DNA of 64,000 bases, from contig OY997592.1 in assembly GCA_963921825.1 (NCBI GenBank), positions 23,501,432 to 23,565,431 of the forward strand, read 5' to 3'. The stretch comes from Erodium maritimum. Taxonomy: Eukaryota > Streptophyta > Magnoliopsida > Geraniales > Geraniaceae. This document shows positions 34,740 to 45,547 of this stretch, in pieces (within the stretch, counting starts at the first letter, position 1; every line of letters starts with the position of its first letter). Under the pieces are notes generated by a model. That model worked only from the letters and a program-made list of their open reading frames with translations. It was not told the origin of the DNA and did no database searches. Position numbers and translations under genes: made by a program.

Positions 34740-34841
34740 TATTGAGCTAGGGAAAAAGTGACAAGGAGGAATTGTTGGTTTTATTGGAAGATATCATCTT
34801 ACAAATCGAAGTCAAGGCATGTTGGTGTGGTCGAGTGATAT
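34740..34841 (+). pseudogene. LINE ORF2 fragment, left part (zf-RVT start), split by the copia element
   Basis: The frame reads LLEDIILQIEV and, after a one-base shift, GMLVWSSD. It continues beyond the copia element at 49445 with MKGFSVARIYSI. Together these are the start of the zf-RVT domain of plant LINE proteins (a W-S-S-D-x-K-G-F-S-V pattern). This continuity supports the copia insertion point. Confidence 0.65.
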
Positions 34842-34968
34842 TGTTAGAATAGGATTCCTTGTTTTTTCTCAATAACTTATTGGGTTTAAATACAAGCTAA
34901 TTATGTTCAAATATAGGATATACATAATTTGGAATAAAAAATATAAATATCAAATATCTTACCTAATA
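34842..34968 (-). repeat. copia 3' LTR (127 bp)
   Basis: The plus strand reads TGTTAGAATAGGATTCC ... CTTACCTAATA. It aligns without gaps to the 5' LTR at 49313-49439. Confidence 0.9.
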
Positions 34969-34989
34969 TGCCTTTGTAGTCAAAACATA

Positions 34990-35519
34990 AGACAGGACAT
35001 TCAGTCTGGACCTGAAATCAGAGAAAAAGACATGTGAAAGCTCCTTCCTGAAATATATATCCACAATCTGAGATCAATAAGGGACATGGAGAACTCGGAT
35101 GTGGTCTTTATCAGCTTTTTCTCGGACAAAATGGATGTCGGGTTCAATATGCTTCGTGCGTTGATGCTGGACAGGATTGTCGGATAAGTAGATGGCACTG
35201 ACATTGTCACAATAGACCAAGGTGGATCGGGTTAAAGGACAATATAGTTCCAAAAGGAGATTACACATCCAGTAAGATCCCGAGACGACATTTGCAACAC
35301 CTTTATATTCAGCCTCAGTACTGGAGCGAGAAATAGTGGATGCCGTTTGGAAGACCAAGAAATCAGATTATCGCCTAAAAAAGCAATAACCCAACATCGA
35401 TCGATGAGTGTCAGGGCAGTCGGCCCAATCAACATATGTCTAGCTGACCATCTTTGAATTGCATGAAGAGTATAGGTGAAGCCCCAAATGGAAAGTCCGC
35501 TGGAGATAATGTATGATGC
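34990..35519 (-). pseudogene. copia RNase H end of Pol
   Basis: The minus strand reads GLSIWGFTYTLHAIQ next to the gypsy insertion, then SRSSTEAEYKGVANV (STEAEY motif of copia RNase H), DNVSAIYLSDNPVQHQRTKH and HIEPDIHFVREK. The segment HTEVDIHFVREKV is usual for the family, so the domain is well kept. One frameshift lies near 35340. The RT end that should precede it is found beyond the gypsy element at 45548. Confidence 0.9.
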
Positions 35520-35524
35520 GTTAG

Positions 35525-37761
35525 TGTAAGAACCGCTCCCGGTCAACGCCAGTCAAATCAGCGAAAAATAGGAAAATTTATATTTTTTCGACAGACACTT
35601 AAATGAACCTAAATTTGACCCCGAGGGTCATACCAGGCTTAAGTTAACCCCGACATCGACCAAAGTGAGTTCCGGGGGACTCAGGGCAACTTTCTAACCA
35701 ATTTGGGAAAGGTTGACTTTTTGCTGGAAAAGTCAACCGAGCGACGTTTTGGTCCGTTCGAGGTCCGTTTTGGATCCAAAAAGATTAGCCGTCGTCACAT
35801 TGGTCTTAGTTGAGCCGTTTCCTTGTAGCCCGTGAAGTTTCGTAATTTCTTGGAAAAAGTGTCCGTTCGGGGCCCGAGACGGCCGAATTTCGCGAATCTG
35901 ACTGAAAAATATCTAGAAGATATTTTCCAAAAATGGATGGGGCCCATTTGCCACTTGTCAGAAATATGGTGGTGGTTGGTTTTTAAATTAAAGAAAAAGA
36001 TGTAAGAAGTGTTAGTTTTGTAATTTAAAAGGTTGATGTTGTGTTTTTAAAACAAATAGAAGAGAAGGTGTTGTGTGGTTTCGGCAAAACAGAAACAAAA
36101 AGAGAAAACAAGAGAGAGAAAGTGGAGAGAGGAAAGAGAAGGAAAAAAGGGAGAAAAAGAGAATGGTTGGGGTTTTGTGATTTTCCCGACGATCCAACCG
36201 GTGGATCGTCTCAACGATCAAGGAATCGAGCTCCCATCGTCATTCCCTACGGTGAGTACCCTTTCGATTTTCGTTTTGGTACGTTTAAAGTTTAGGGTTT
36301 GGGTTAAAACGAGTAGAATATGGATGAGTTGAGGTGTGGGGTTCGTTGGAGAAGTTTTGGAGCGAAAGATGAACGTTTCCGGTGACCGGAGGCTCGGGGG
36401 AGCTCCGGCCACCGCGTATGGTGGCTTCCGGAGTTGGGGTGGTGGCTGGCCGGAGCTAGGACCGGCCACCACCGTGGTGAACCGGCCCAACCACCCTCGG
36501 GTCTTAAGGGCCGGATGGGGCCCACATGCTCGGGTATCGGGTTTTCGTGTTCGGGTGGTTTAGGACAATCCCCAAGTCGTTAATCCAAACCCGGAAGGAA
36601 TTTTGGATTTAAATTTTAAAAGTTGTAAATGACGGGTTTAGAAACTTTAAACGCGAATTAAATTGCTCGGAAGTCGGAAATTGATTCCGTCGATTGCGTT
36701 GGAACCCTTAAATTATTCTAAGACCGTAGAAAGAAAAACGGGAATTTTCGGAGCCCCAGAAGGGCGTTTTCAAAACCCGGGCAGATTCACCGAGCCGGGC
36801 GAATCGGGCCTTTCCGGGTCCATTATCGACAATGACGAGTAATTGGGAAGTTTGGGAGTGATCGACATTGTCGGGGTTACATTTGGGCGTCAAGTGTATT
36901 AAAATTCAGTTTATGCCTGCAAGCTTAAAAAGTGTTTTAAATTGTGTTCTTATTAGATCGTGCCACTGACAGAGGAAAGGGAGAGCTAGGCGAGTGATCG
37001 TGAGAACGCCGGAGCTTGGTCGTGAGCTTTTGGTGAAAGCGTACGAGGTAGGGAAAAGTAGCCAGATCTCGGCCCTGACTAGGGAAAGTTAACAGTAGAA
37101 ATGCATGTGACACTTGGTTGTCGTGGGTTAAGTAAGTTTATCGAACAATATAAAGGCAGGTGACAACGGGTGGTGTTGTATGATACGGGAACGTATCGAA
37201 TGATAGAAATGCATGTGACACTTAGTAGTGTCGTAGGAGTAGTGAACTTATCGAATGATAGAAATGCATGTGACACTTTGGAGGAAGACGTAATCGTTGT
37301 GTCGGGTCTACATTACGTGTCCAAGTGTTGAGTTTTTGGGGAAGGTAACAGTTTGTGTGTCAGTCGGGTTACTTGAGTTGGGGGATAGTGGGCCCCGGTG
37401 TTGGGTTTGTTGTTGGTGTTATCGGCATTGTCTGCTAGTATGCCGTAGTCAGTTTGTTATCCGTGGTAGTGAGCGAACGCTCACCCCTAGCTGCTTTTCC
37501 TACAGGTACTGGTCGCCGGACGGACTAGGTGAGCTCTCGAAGCTTGAAGAGCTAGGAGCGGGAGTCCGGGTTTCCTTTTTGAGTCTAGCGACGTACGCCT
37601 TGTCTTTTGTCCGCTTGTTGGGACGTACTTTTGAGTTGTAAATTATTATTTTGATTAATTAAATGGTGGTTTTAAGCGATTTATTTAAAAGCTTTGAAAA
37701 TGTTTTATTGTCCTAAACGTTCTCGTTCCGGGTTCGGTTCTACTTAATTTGGGGCGTGACA
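35525..37761 (+). repeat. gypsy 5' LTR (2237 bp, internally deleted)
   Basis: It runs from TGTAAGAACCGCTCCCGG to GGGGCGTGACA. Compared with the 3' LTR it lacks about 816 bp. At 37280 the sequence passes from a GTGACACTT word directly into TGGAGGAAGACG, whereas in the 3' LTR these are separated by the tandem arrays. The rest is very similar. Confidence 0.92.
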
Positions 37762-37763
37762 GC

Positions 37764-37776
37764 TTGGTATCAGAGC
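37764..37776 (+). promoter_or_regulatory. gypsy primer-binding site (tRNA-iMet)
   Basis: TTGGTATCAGAGC lies two bases after the LTR end, the standard complement of the 3' end of plant initiator methionine tRNA. Confidence 0.92.
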
Positions 37777-39319
37777 TCGAGGTTTCACACCTCGGACTGT
37801 ACGTCAATTAGGTGGGAGAGTCGAGTCAGTAAAAGTCTCGTCGTGCGTTGGGTACGCAAGTCGGAAACCGTGTGTAGACCCGTAGGGACTTGAGTCCTGT
37901 TTGTGATTGTGTGTATGTGCATTATTATTATTACTGGCATACTGATTGTGTGTTGCTGCGTGAAACGTTTTTAAGCTGTCGCGACTCGACTCAGGAGCGC
38001 TCCTGTAGTCGAACGTGACGGTGTTGACATCAAGTGGGTACAATGTAGTTCGGGGACGCCTGGACCGGGTTGTAACTACGTGATGTCAAGAAATGAGGTT
38101 TTATAATGAAAAGGAGAAAGTTTTAAAATTGGTTGGCCCTGTGGGCGTGTGTTTTAAAATTGGCTAGCCCTGTGGGCGTGTGTTTAAATTGGTTGGCCCG
38201 GTGGGCGTGTTTTGAAATGTGTTGGCCCGGTGGGCTTGTTTTGATTTTGGTTGGCCTTGTCTGCTTTTGTTTGAGGTTGGGGTGACTTGAAATTGTCTGT
38301 GAGTCGTTGTGCGTGTGGCCGGTAATTTGGTGATCGAGCGTGTGTGACGCTTAAAGCTGTTTTTGGGATTATAAAGGGGTAAGAATCGAGTCTGAAACAA
38401 TTTTGGGAAATAGGCAAGCGCGAGCGTCACGGACCTTGTCACGGATCCGTGACGGAGCAGCGCGTTTTGGCGAGTTTTGGGCCTTCGTCACGGCTCCGTG
38501 ACCCCAACCGTGACGGGGTCTATCACTGATCCGTGATTCTTGTCTTGTTCCACCGTCTTGTTTGTGCAGTTTGAGTGTTGGTTTTGCATGGCTGTGTTCA
38601 TGGTTGTGCTGGTTGTAGAGGTCGTAATTTCGGTATTAAAGGGTGAGGTCTTGGGTTCGAGACTCATCAATAGCCTACGATAGTGATACGACGCCTCGAT
38701 GTGAGAGTCTCACCATGGAGAGGGGTTAGGGTTGATGCGCTGCGGCGCCATACGAACTAGGTTTCCCCTATGTGAACGGGTGTTCGAGGTTTCCCTCGCG
38801 TGAATGGGTGGTTTGAGGTTTCCTTCACGTGAGTGGGTTATTCGAGGTTTCCCTCGCGTGAACGGGTGGTTTGAGGTTTCCTTCACGTGAGTGGGTTATT
38901 TGAGGTTCCCTACATGATCGAGTAACTAGGGTATCGAGGTTGTGAGCAATAGTGGTTTGCTTAGTTGAGAATATGATCCCCGTTTGAGGTTTCCCTACGT
39001 GATCGGGTAATTGGGGTATTGAGGTTGTGAGCAATAGTGGTTTGCTGAATTGAGAACATGATCCCCGTTTGAGGTTTCCCTACGTGATCGGGTAATTGGG
39101 GTATTGAGGTTGTGAGCAATAGTGGTTTGCTGAATTGAGAACATAATCCCCGTTTCGAGGTTTCCCGTACTTGAGAGAGTATTTGAGGTATTAATGGCTT
39201 GAGCAGTGTGACATTTTGGTATCAGGTTTTGAGGTAGTGGTTTGCCCTGGTTAGATTGGGGACGAGTGACGAGTACTGGTTGGGTTGCGGAACGTTATAA
39301 CTAAATGCATAGAGAACCG
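37777..39319 (+). other. gypsy leader with tandem repeats in place of gag
   Basis: No gag-like frame is found. Two arrays occupy the space. One is a unit of about 45-50 bp with GTTGGCCC(G/T)GTGGGCGTG (about 38117-38260). The other (about 38760-39180) is built from GAGGTTTCCCT words, first about 55-65 bp, then about 92 bp long with GAGCAATAGTGGTTTGCT. At 39210 the words TTTGGTATCAGG recall the PBS. Deletion of gag with expansion of leader repeats is the likely history. Confidence 0.7.
38117..39180 (+). repeat. tandem arrays in the gypsy internal region
   Basis: The first array (GGCCCxGTGGGCGTG words) spans about 150 bases and the second (GAGGTTTCCCTxCGTGA words) about 420 bases. The last two or three 92 bp units of the second array are nearly identical, so they expanded recently. 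Confidence 0.8.
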
Positions 39320-42300
39320 TGTGAGGGTTGTGCTAGACTTTACCAGAGTGACCAATGGAGGGGTTGGTCGGTCTCTGATTTGGGCGTCAATTTTATTGGA
39401 TACCGGGGGTCACACTCGTTTGCTTCGTCGAGTAGTGCTGAGATGTTGGGGCCGAGTTTAGCGCCGTTGAGTCCACCCTTGCGTCTGGATGCACCGGTTG
39501 GGGGTGATGTGGTGTTGACTAGGGTCTGTCGTGCCTGCGGAGTTAGAGAAGCGAACCGTTACAGGAGGTTCGAGAGAGGGCTCAAGAACCCTGATGCTGG
39601 ATCGAGTCCTCACCCCTAGGATTCGGGTATGTTCGGAGTTTGTGGGCACGACGACGGTAGTGGAGCGAGGTCTTAGAGAGACTGCGAGGATCCGTGAGAA
39701 TCGGCAGCGACTGAGCTTGTGCGTGTATCCGTGGGAAGGATACTTACGAAATGACAACCTTTGACGTAATCTTGGGAATGGATTGGCTGGCGAAGTACCG
39801 AGCCAATATCGACTGTCACAGACGACGAGTGACAGTGTCAACAGGCAACACGAAATTTTTGTGTATTCAGTGGGAGCGGAGTTCTCCTGTCAGCTTTGTC
39901 CGCAGTGGGGGAGGTATCAGCCGTGCAGAGCCGAGAGTTACCGCGAGTGACGTGCGGGTTCCCCGAGGTCTTCCCTGAGGAGTTGGGAGGGTTGCCACTA
40001 GTTCGTGAGGTGGAGTTCAGGATTGACCTCGTGCCGGGAACGGCAGCGATATCGATGGCGCCCTACAGGTTCGCGCCAGCCGAGTTGACCGAGCTGGAGA
40101 GTCAGCTCGAGGAACTTCGGGAGAAGGGGTTTATCCGGCCTAGCACATCGTCGTGAGGAGCGCCAGCACTCTTCGTGAAGAAGAAGAGTGGAGAGCTTCG
40201 GATGTGCATCGACTACCGGAAGCTGAACCGGGTTACGGTGAAGAACCGATACCCGATGCCGAGGATTGACGACTTGTTCGACCAGTTGAGAGGGTCGACA
40301 TGCTTCTCGAAGATCGATCTGCGATCCAGATATTACCAGTTGCGAGTCCGAGAGGGGGACGTCGCAAAGACTGCATTCCGGACACGCTATGGGCATTACG
40401 AGTTCTTGATGATGCCTTTTGGACTAAAGAACGCACCTGCAGCGTTCATGGATCTGATGAACAGTATATTCCGGCCGTTCTTAGATCAATTTGTGGTGTC
40501 GTTTGTGGAGGACATCTTGATCTACTCGCAGAAAGAGGCGGCCCATGAGGAACGTCTGAGGGGTGTTCTAACCCTGTCGCGCACACATCAGTTATACGCC
40601 AACCTGGAGAAGTGCGAGTTTTGGCTCGCTGAGGTGAGATTCCTCGGTCACGTTGTATCCCGTGACGGTATACAGGTCGATCCGGCGAAGATCGATGCGG
40701 TTTCAAAGTGGGCACGCAGATCCGCAGCTTCTTGGGGCTGGCATGATATTATCGACGGTTGGTCCAGGACTTTACATTTCTAGCCGCGCCTATGACTCTT
40801 TTGACACGCAAGGGAGTCGGGTTTGTGTGGACAGAGGATTGTGAACGGGCGTTCATGGAGCTGAAGGCTCGTTTGACTACCGCTCCAGTGTTAATAGTGC
40901 CAGAGCGCGGGGGCGGGTATGAGGTCTATTGTGACGTGTCCGGGGAAGGAATGGGTTGTGTACTGATGCAGTTGGGTAGAGTTGTTGCTCATGGCTCCAG
41001 GTGGTGGAAGACGCACGAGCGCAACTATCCTACCCATGACCCGGAATTAGTAGCAGCAGTGTTCGCGCTGAAAGGCTGGAGGTCTTATTTGTACGGCGAG
41101 CGATTTTAGGTGTTCTCGGATCATAAGAGCCTTAAGTACATCTTTTCCCAACGAGACCTGAACATGCGCCAGTGGCGATGGATGGAACTACTTGAGGAGT
41201 ACGACTTTGAGTTACTCTACCATCCGGGTAAGGCGAATGTGATTGCCGACGCCCTGAGTGGGGAGCCGATGCAGTGTCCTACTAGCATCTCAGTCCGGGA
41301 GTGGGACATGATGGGAGAGCTGGGCTTATTCGGGTTGGAGCTAGAAGAGGTTACCGGCGGCGTGGCCATGTGCTTCTAGATGGCTCAGCCCACCCTGCTT
41401 GGCCGGGGGATAGAGGCACAATCGGTGGATGTCAAGACGACAGAGATCCGAGAGAGAGTTGCCGGCGGTGTTGACGCCGAGGGCTGGGATCGTCGTGCTA
41501 GTTGGGAGTTACGGCATCGCGGAGGTTTGACAACGGTGGACGCGACCAGCTGCGAGAGTCGCAGCATTCGCGTTTGACAGTGCACGTGGGTAGCACTAAG
41601 AGGAGCGCGACATCAGGTGGCATATCTAGTGGAGCGGGATGCGGAGAGCGGTCGCGGAGTTAGTATCGCGGTGCCTCACTCGTCGGCAGGTGAGAGCCGT
41701 ACAACAGCGCCCCGTTGGATTATTGCAACCACTGCGGGTTGCACAGTGGAAATGGGGGCACGTCACAATGGATTTCGTGAGCGATTAGCCGAGTTCGCCT
41801 ACAACAACAGCTTTCAGGCCAGTATCAGGATGGCACCGTTCGAAGCGTTGTATGGTAGGCCGTGTCGATCGCCCGTGTGCTGGGCAGAAGTGAGGAATAA
41901 GAGTTTACTGGGTCTAGAACTGGACCGAGAGACAGCTGATTCGGTCGTGCCAAAGCGTGAGCGGTTGAAGACCGCGCAGAGTCAGCAGGAGCTATGCTGA
42001 CAGACGACGTCGACCTCTCGAGTCAGCAGTCGATGACCATGTATCCCTGAAGGTGAGTCCGTAAGGTGGACTGGTGCGTTTCAACCACGGCGGAGGCAGG
42101 TTAGCCCCGCAGTGTATCGATCCTTTCAAGGTCTTGAGCGGAGTGGGAGCAGCTGCATACCGACTTGCACTGCCATCGCAGCTTGGGAATATCCACGTTT
42201 CCCAATTACGGGAGTATGTGAGTACTCCTCGCACGTCATTGAGTGGGCAGACGTCGAGGTAACGGGTGGTGTCTCATATAAGGAGAAACCGACTTGGGAA

Positions 42301-42465
42301 ATGGATCCCTGGGAGTAGGTCCTGCGCGGAAAGGTTATCCGCTTAGAACGGGTGCAGTGGCGGCACCACGATGCTGAGTCGACTTGGGTACGCGAGGACG
42401 AGATTCGCGCGAAGTACCCTGATCTGTTCGACTCCAGAGGTACGTTTGTTTTAATTTTCGCGGAC
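39320..42465 (+). pseudogene. gypsy Pol relic: protease, RT, RNase H, partial integrase
   Basis: Protease: LLDTGG at 39393-39410, then a frameshift into GSHSFASSSSAEMLG and TTFDVILGMDWLAKYRANID (about 39750). RT: 39930-40690, with a TGA at 40154 and motifs [32 protein letters not shown] and [10 protein letters not shown]. The catalytic box reads FVEDILIYS, where Y/F-x-D-D is expected, so the first aspartate is Glu. A frameshift near 40720 leads to RNase H (40780-41270: [48 protein letters not shown]), with a stop at 41107. The integrase core is mostly lost around 41560-41760, leaving EFAYNNSFQASIRMAPFEAL and a C-terminal tail ending EDEIRAKYPDLFDSR. It is not functional. Confidence 0.9.
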
Positions 42466-42475
42466 GAAATTCCTT

Positions 42476-42488
42476 TAAGGGGGGTAGA
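42476..42488 (+). promoter_or_regulatory. gypsy polypurine tract
   Basis: The purine run TAAGGGGGGTAGA lies directly before the 3' LTR start at 42490, in the position of the plus-strand primer. Confidence 0.85.
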
Positions 42489-42489
42489 T

Positions 42490-45400
42490 TGTAAGAACCG
42501 CTCGCGGTCAATGCCAGTCAAATCGGCGAAAAACAGAAAATTTATATTTTTTCGACAGACACTTAAATGAACCTAAATTTGACCCCGAGGGTCATACCGG
42601 GCTTAAGTTGACCCCGACATCGACCAAAGTGAGTTACGGGGGACTCAGGGCAACTTTCTGACCAATTTGGGAAAGGTTGACTTTTTGCTGGAAAAGTCAA
42701 CCGAGCGACGTTTTGGTCCGTTCGAGGTCCGTTTTGGATCCAAAAAGATTAGCCGTCGTCACAGCGGTCTTAGTTGAGCCGTTTCCTTATAGCCCGTGAA
42801 GTTTCGTAATTTCTTGGAAAAAGTGTCCGTTCGGGGCCCGAGACGGCCGAATTTCGCGAATCTGACTGAAAAATATCTAGAAGATATTTTCCAAAAAGGG
42901 GTGGGACCCATTCGCCACTTGTCAGAAATATGGTGGTGGTTAGTTTTTAAATTAAAGAAAAATATGTAAGAAGTGTTAGTTTTGTAATTTAAAAGGTTGG
43001 TGTTGTGTTTTTAAAACAAATAGAAGAGAAGGTGTTGTGTGGTTTCGGCAAAACAGAAACAAAAAGAGAAAACAAGAGAGAGAAAGTGGAGAGAGGAAAG
43101 AGAAGGAAAAAAGGGAGAAAAAGAGAAGAAAGGGTTGGGGTTTTGTGATTTTCCCGACGATCCAACCGGTGGATCGTCTCAACGATCAAGGAATCGAGCT
43201 CCCATCGTCATTCCCTACGGTGAGTACCCTTTCGATTTTCGTTTTGGTAAGTTTAAAGTTTAGGGTTTGGGTTAAAACAAGTAGAATATGGATGAGTTGA
43301 GATGTGGGGTTCGTTGGAGACGTTTTGGAGCGAAAGTTGAGCGTTTTCCGGTGACCAGAGGCTCGGGGGAGCTCCGGCCACCGTGTATGATGGCTGCCGG
43401 AGTTGGGGTGGTGGCTGGCCGGAGCTAGGACCGGCCACCACCATGGTGAACCGGCCCAAAACCGGCCCAACCACCCTCGGGTCGTAAGGGCCGGGTGGGT
43501 TCCACATGCTCGGGTATCGGGTTTTCGTGTTCGGGTGGTTTAGGACGATCCCCAAGTCGTTAATCCACACCCAGAACGAATTTTGGATTTAAATTGTAAA
43601 AGTTGTAAATGACGGGTTTAGAAACTTTAAACGCGAATTAAATTGCTCAGAAGTCGGAAATTGATTCCGTCGATTGCGTTGGAACCCTTAAATTATTCTA
43701 AGACCGTAGAAACGAAAACGGGAATTTTCGGAGCCCCGGAAGGGCGTTTTCAAAACCCGGGCAGATTCGCTGAGCCGGGCGAATCGGGCCTTTCCCGGTC
43801 CATTATCGAGAATGTCGAGTAATTGGGAAGTTTGGGAGTGATCGACATTGTCGGGGTTACATTTGGGCGTCAAGTATATTAAAATTCAGTTTATGCCTGC
43901 AAGCTTAAAAAGTGTTTTAAATTGTGTTCTTATTAGATCGTGCCACTGACAGAGGAAAGGGAGAGCTAGGCGAGTGATCGTGAGCACGCCGGAGCTTGGT
44001 CGTGAGCTTTTGGGGAAAGCGTACGAGGTAGGAAAAAGTAGCCGGATCTCGGCCCTGACTAAGGAAAGTTAACAGTAGAAATGCATGTGACACTTGGGTG
44101 TCATGGGTTAAGTAAGTTTATCGAACAATAGAAAGGCAGGCGACACCGGGTGGTGTCGTATGATACGGGAACGTATCGAACGATAGAAATGCATGTGACA
44201 CTTAGTAGTGTCGCAGGAGCAGTGAACTTATCGATATTAGAATTACTGGAGGCATTTGGGTATGCCCGGAGGTTGATTGTTTAGTTTGTGTCTTGGGTGG
44301 CCATGAGTGCCCGTGGGGTTGTTGAGCCCGTGTCTTTACTGTTGGTGTGTCTTGGGTGGCCATGAGTGCCTGTGGGGTTGTTGAGCCCGTGTCTTTACTG
44401 TTGGTGTGTCTTGGGTGGCCATGAGTGCTCATGGGGTTGTTGAGCCCGTGTCTTTATTGTTGGTGTGTCTTGGGTGGCCATGAGTGCCTGTGGGGTTGTT
44501 GAGCCCGTGTCTTTACTGTTGGTGTGTCTTGGGTGGCCATGAGTGCCCGTGGGGTTGTTGAGCCCGTGTCTTTACTGTTGGTGTGTCTTGGGTGGCCATG
44601 AGTGCCCGTGGGGTTGTTGAACTCTTGTTTTACCGTTGGTGTCTTGGGTGGCCATGAGTACCTGTGGAGTGTTAAACCGGTGTTGTTGCTGTTTGTTGAA
44701 CTTTGGTTGTGATTGTGATTGTGGTTTCCTGAGGATGGGGTGTGACAAGTCGACAGCTTGATCCGACCGCGTGTCGTGAAAAGTGCGACAGGTCAACCGC
44801 CTGATCCAACCGTCGTGTTGGGAAAAGTGCGACAGGTCGACTGCCTGATCCAACCGTCGTGTTGGGAAAAGTGCGACAGGTCGACCGCCTGATCCAACCG
44901 TCGTGTTGGGAAAAGTGCGACAGGTCGACCGCCTGATCCAACCGTCGTGTTGGGAAAAGTTGCGTGGGGATTGAACAGCTGGAGTGCGATCCTTTGCGAT
45001 CTTGTTTGGTGTGCGATCCTTTGTGATCTTGGGTGTTGCGTGGTTATCTTTCGTGTCTTTGGAGGAAGACGTAATCGTTGTGTCGGGTCTACATTACGTG
45101 TCCGAGTGTTGAGTTGTTGGGGAAGGTAACAGTTTGTGTGTCAGTCGGGTTACTTGAGTTGGGGGATAGTGGGCCCCGGTGTTGGGTTTGTTGTTGGTGT
45201 TACCGGCATTGTCTGTTAGTATGCCGTAGTCAGTCTGTTATCCGTGATGGTGAGTGAACGCTCACCCCTAGCTGCTTTTCCTACAGGTACTGGTCGCGGG
45301 ACGGACTAGGTGAGCTCTCGAAGCTTGAAGAGCTAGGAGCGGGAGTCCGGGTTTCCTTTTTGAGTCTAGCAACGTACGCCTTGTCTTTTGTCCGCTTGTT

Positions 45401-45542
45401 GGGACGTACTTTTGAGTTGTAAATTATTATTTTGATTAATTAAATGGTGGTTTTAAGCGATTTATTTAAAAGGTCTGGAAATGTTTTATTGTCCTAAACG
45501 TTCGCGTTCCGGGTTCGGTTCTACTGAATTTGGGGCGTGACA
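42490..45542 (+). repeat. gypsy 3' LTR (3053 bp)
   Basis: It begins TGTAAGAACCGCTCGCGG and ends GGGGCGTGACA. It holds two tandem arrays missing from the 5' LTR: a unit of about 59 bp (TGTCTTGGGTGGCCATGAGT words at 44289, 44347, 44407, 44466, 44525, 44584) and a 44 bp unit (GTGCGACAGGTC words at 44783, 44827, 44871, 44915). A promoter cannot be placed with confidence. Confidence 0.93.
44285..44965 (+). repeat. 59 bp and 44 bp tandem arrays in the 3' LTR
   Basis: Six to seven copies of the 59 bp unit are followed, after a short spacer, by four to five copies of the 44 bp unit. Unit-to-unit differences are few. The 59 bp unit shares the GGGTGGCCATGAGTGCCCGT core with the array in the solo LTR at 31370-31720. 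Confidence 0.9.
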
Positions 45543-45547
45543 GTTAG

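Larger units (their letters stand above)
35525..45542 (+). mobile_element. Ty3/gypsy retrotransposon (chromovirus, Tekay/Del-like), 10.0 kb, TSD GTTAG
   Basis: Complete termini are present: 5' LTR 35525-37761, PBS, internal region, polypurine tract, 3' LTR 42490-45542. GTTAG is duplicated at 35520-35524 and 45543-45547. The internal region is only 4.7 kb and lacks a recognisable gag. The pol order protease-RT-RNase H-integrase and a C-terminus ending in an ESTW...YPDLFD-type motif indicate the chromovirus branch; long LTRs of about 3 kb fit Tekay/Del. Frameshifts, stops and a large loss in integrase make it defective. It inserted into the minus-strand copia element. Confidence 0.93.

Noticed and set aside
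36041..36332. Lys/Glu-rich frames at 36041-36332 and 43037-43300
   Set aside because: They are the same AG-rich LTR segment in the two LTRs of the gypsy element; purine-rich low-complexity, not genes.
38630..38670. tRNA-like T-arm word GGGTTCGAGACTC in the gypsy leader
   Set aside because: No acceptor stem, D-arm or anticodon arm could be folded around it; it lies in retroelement sequence.
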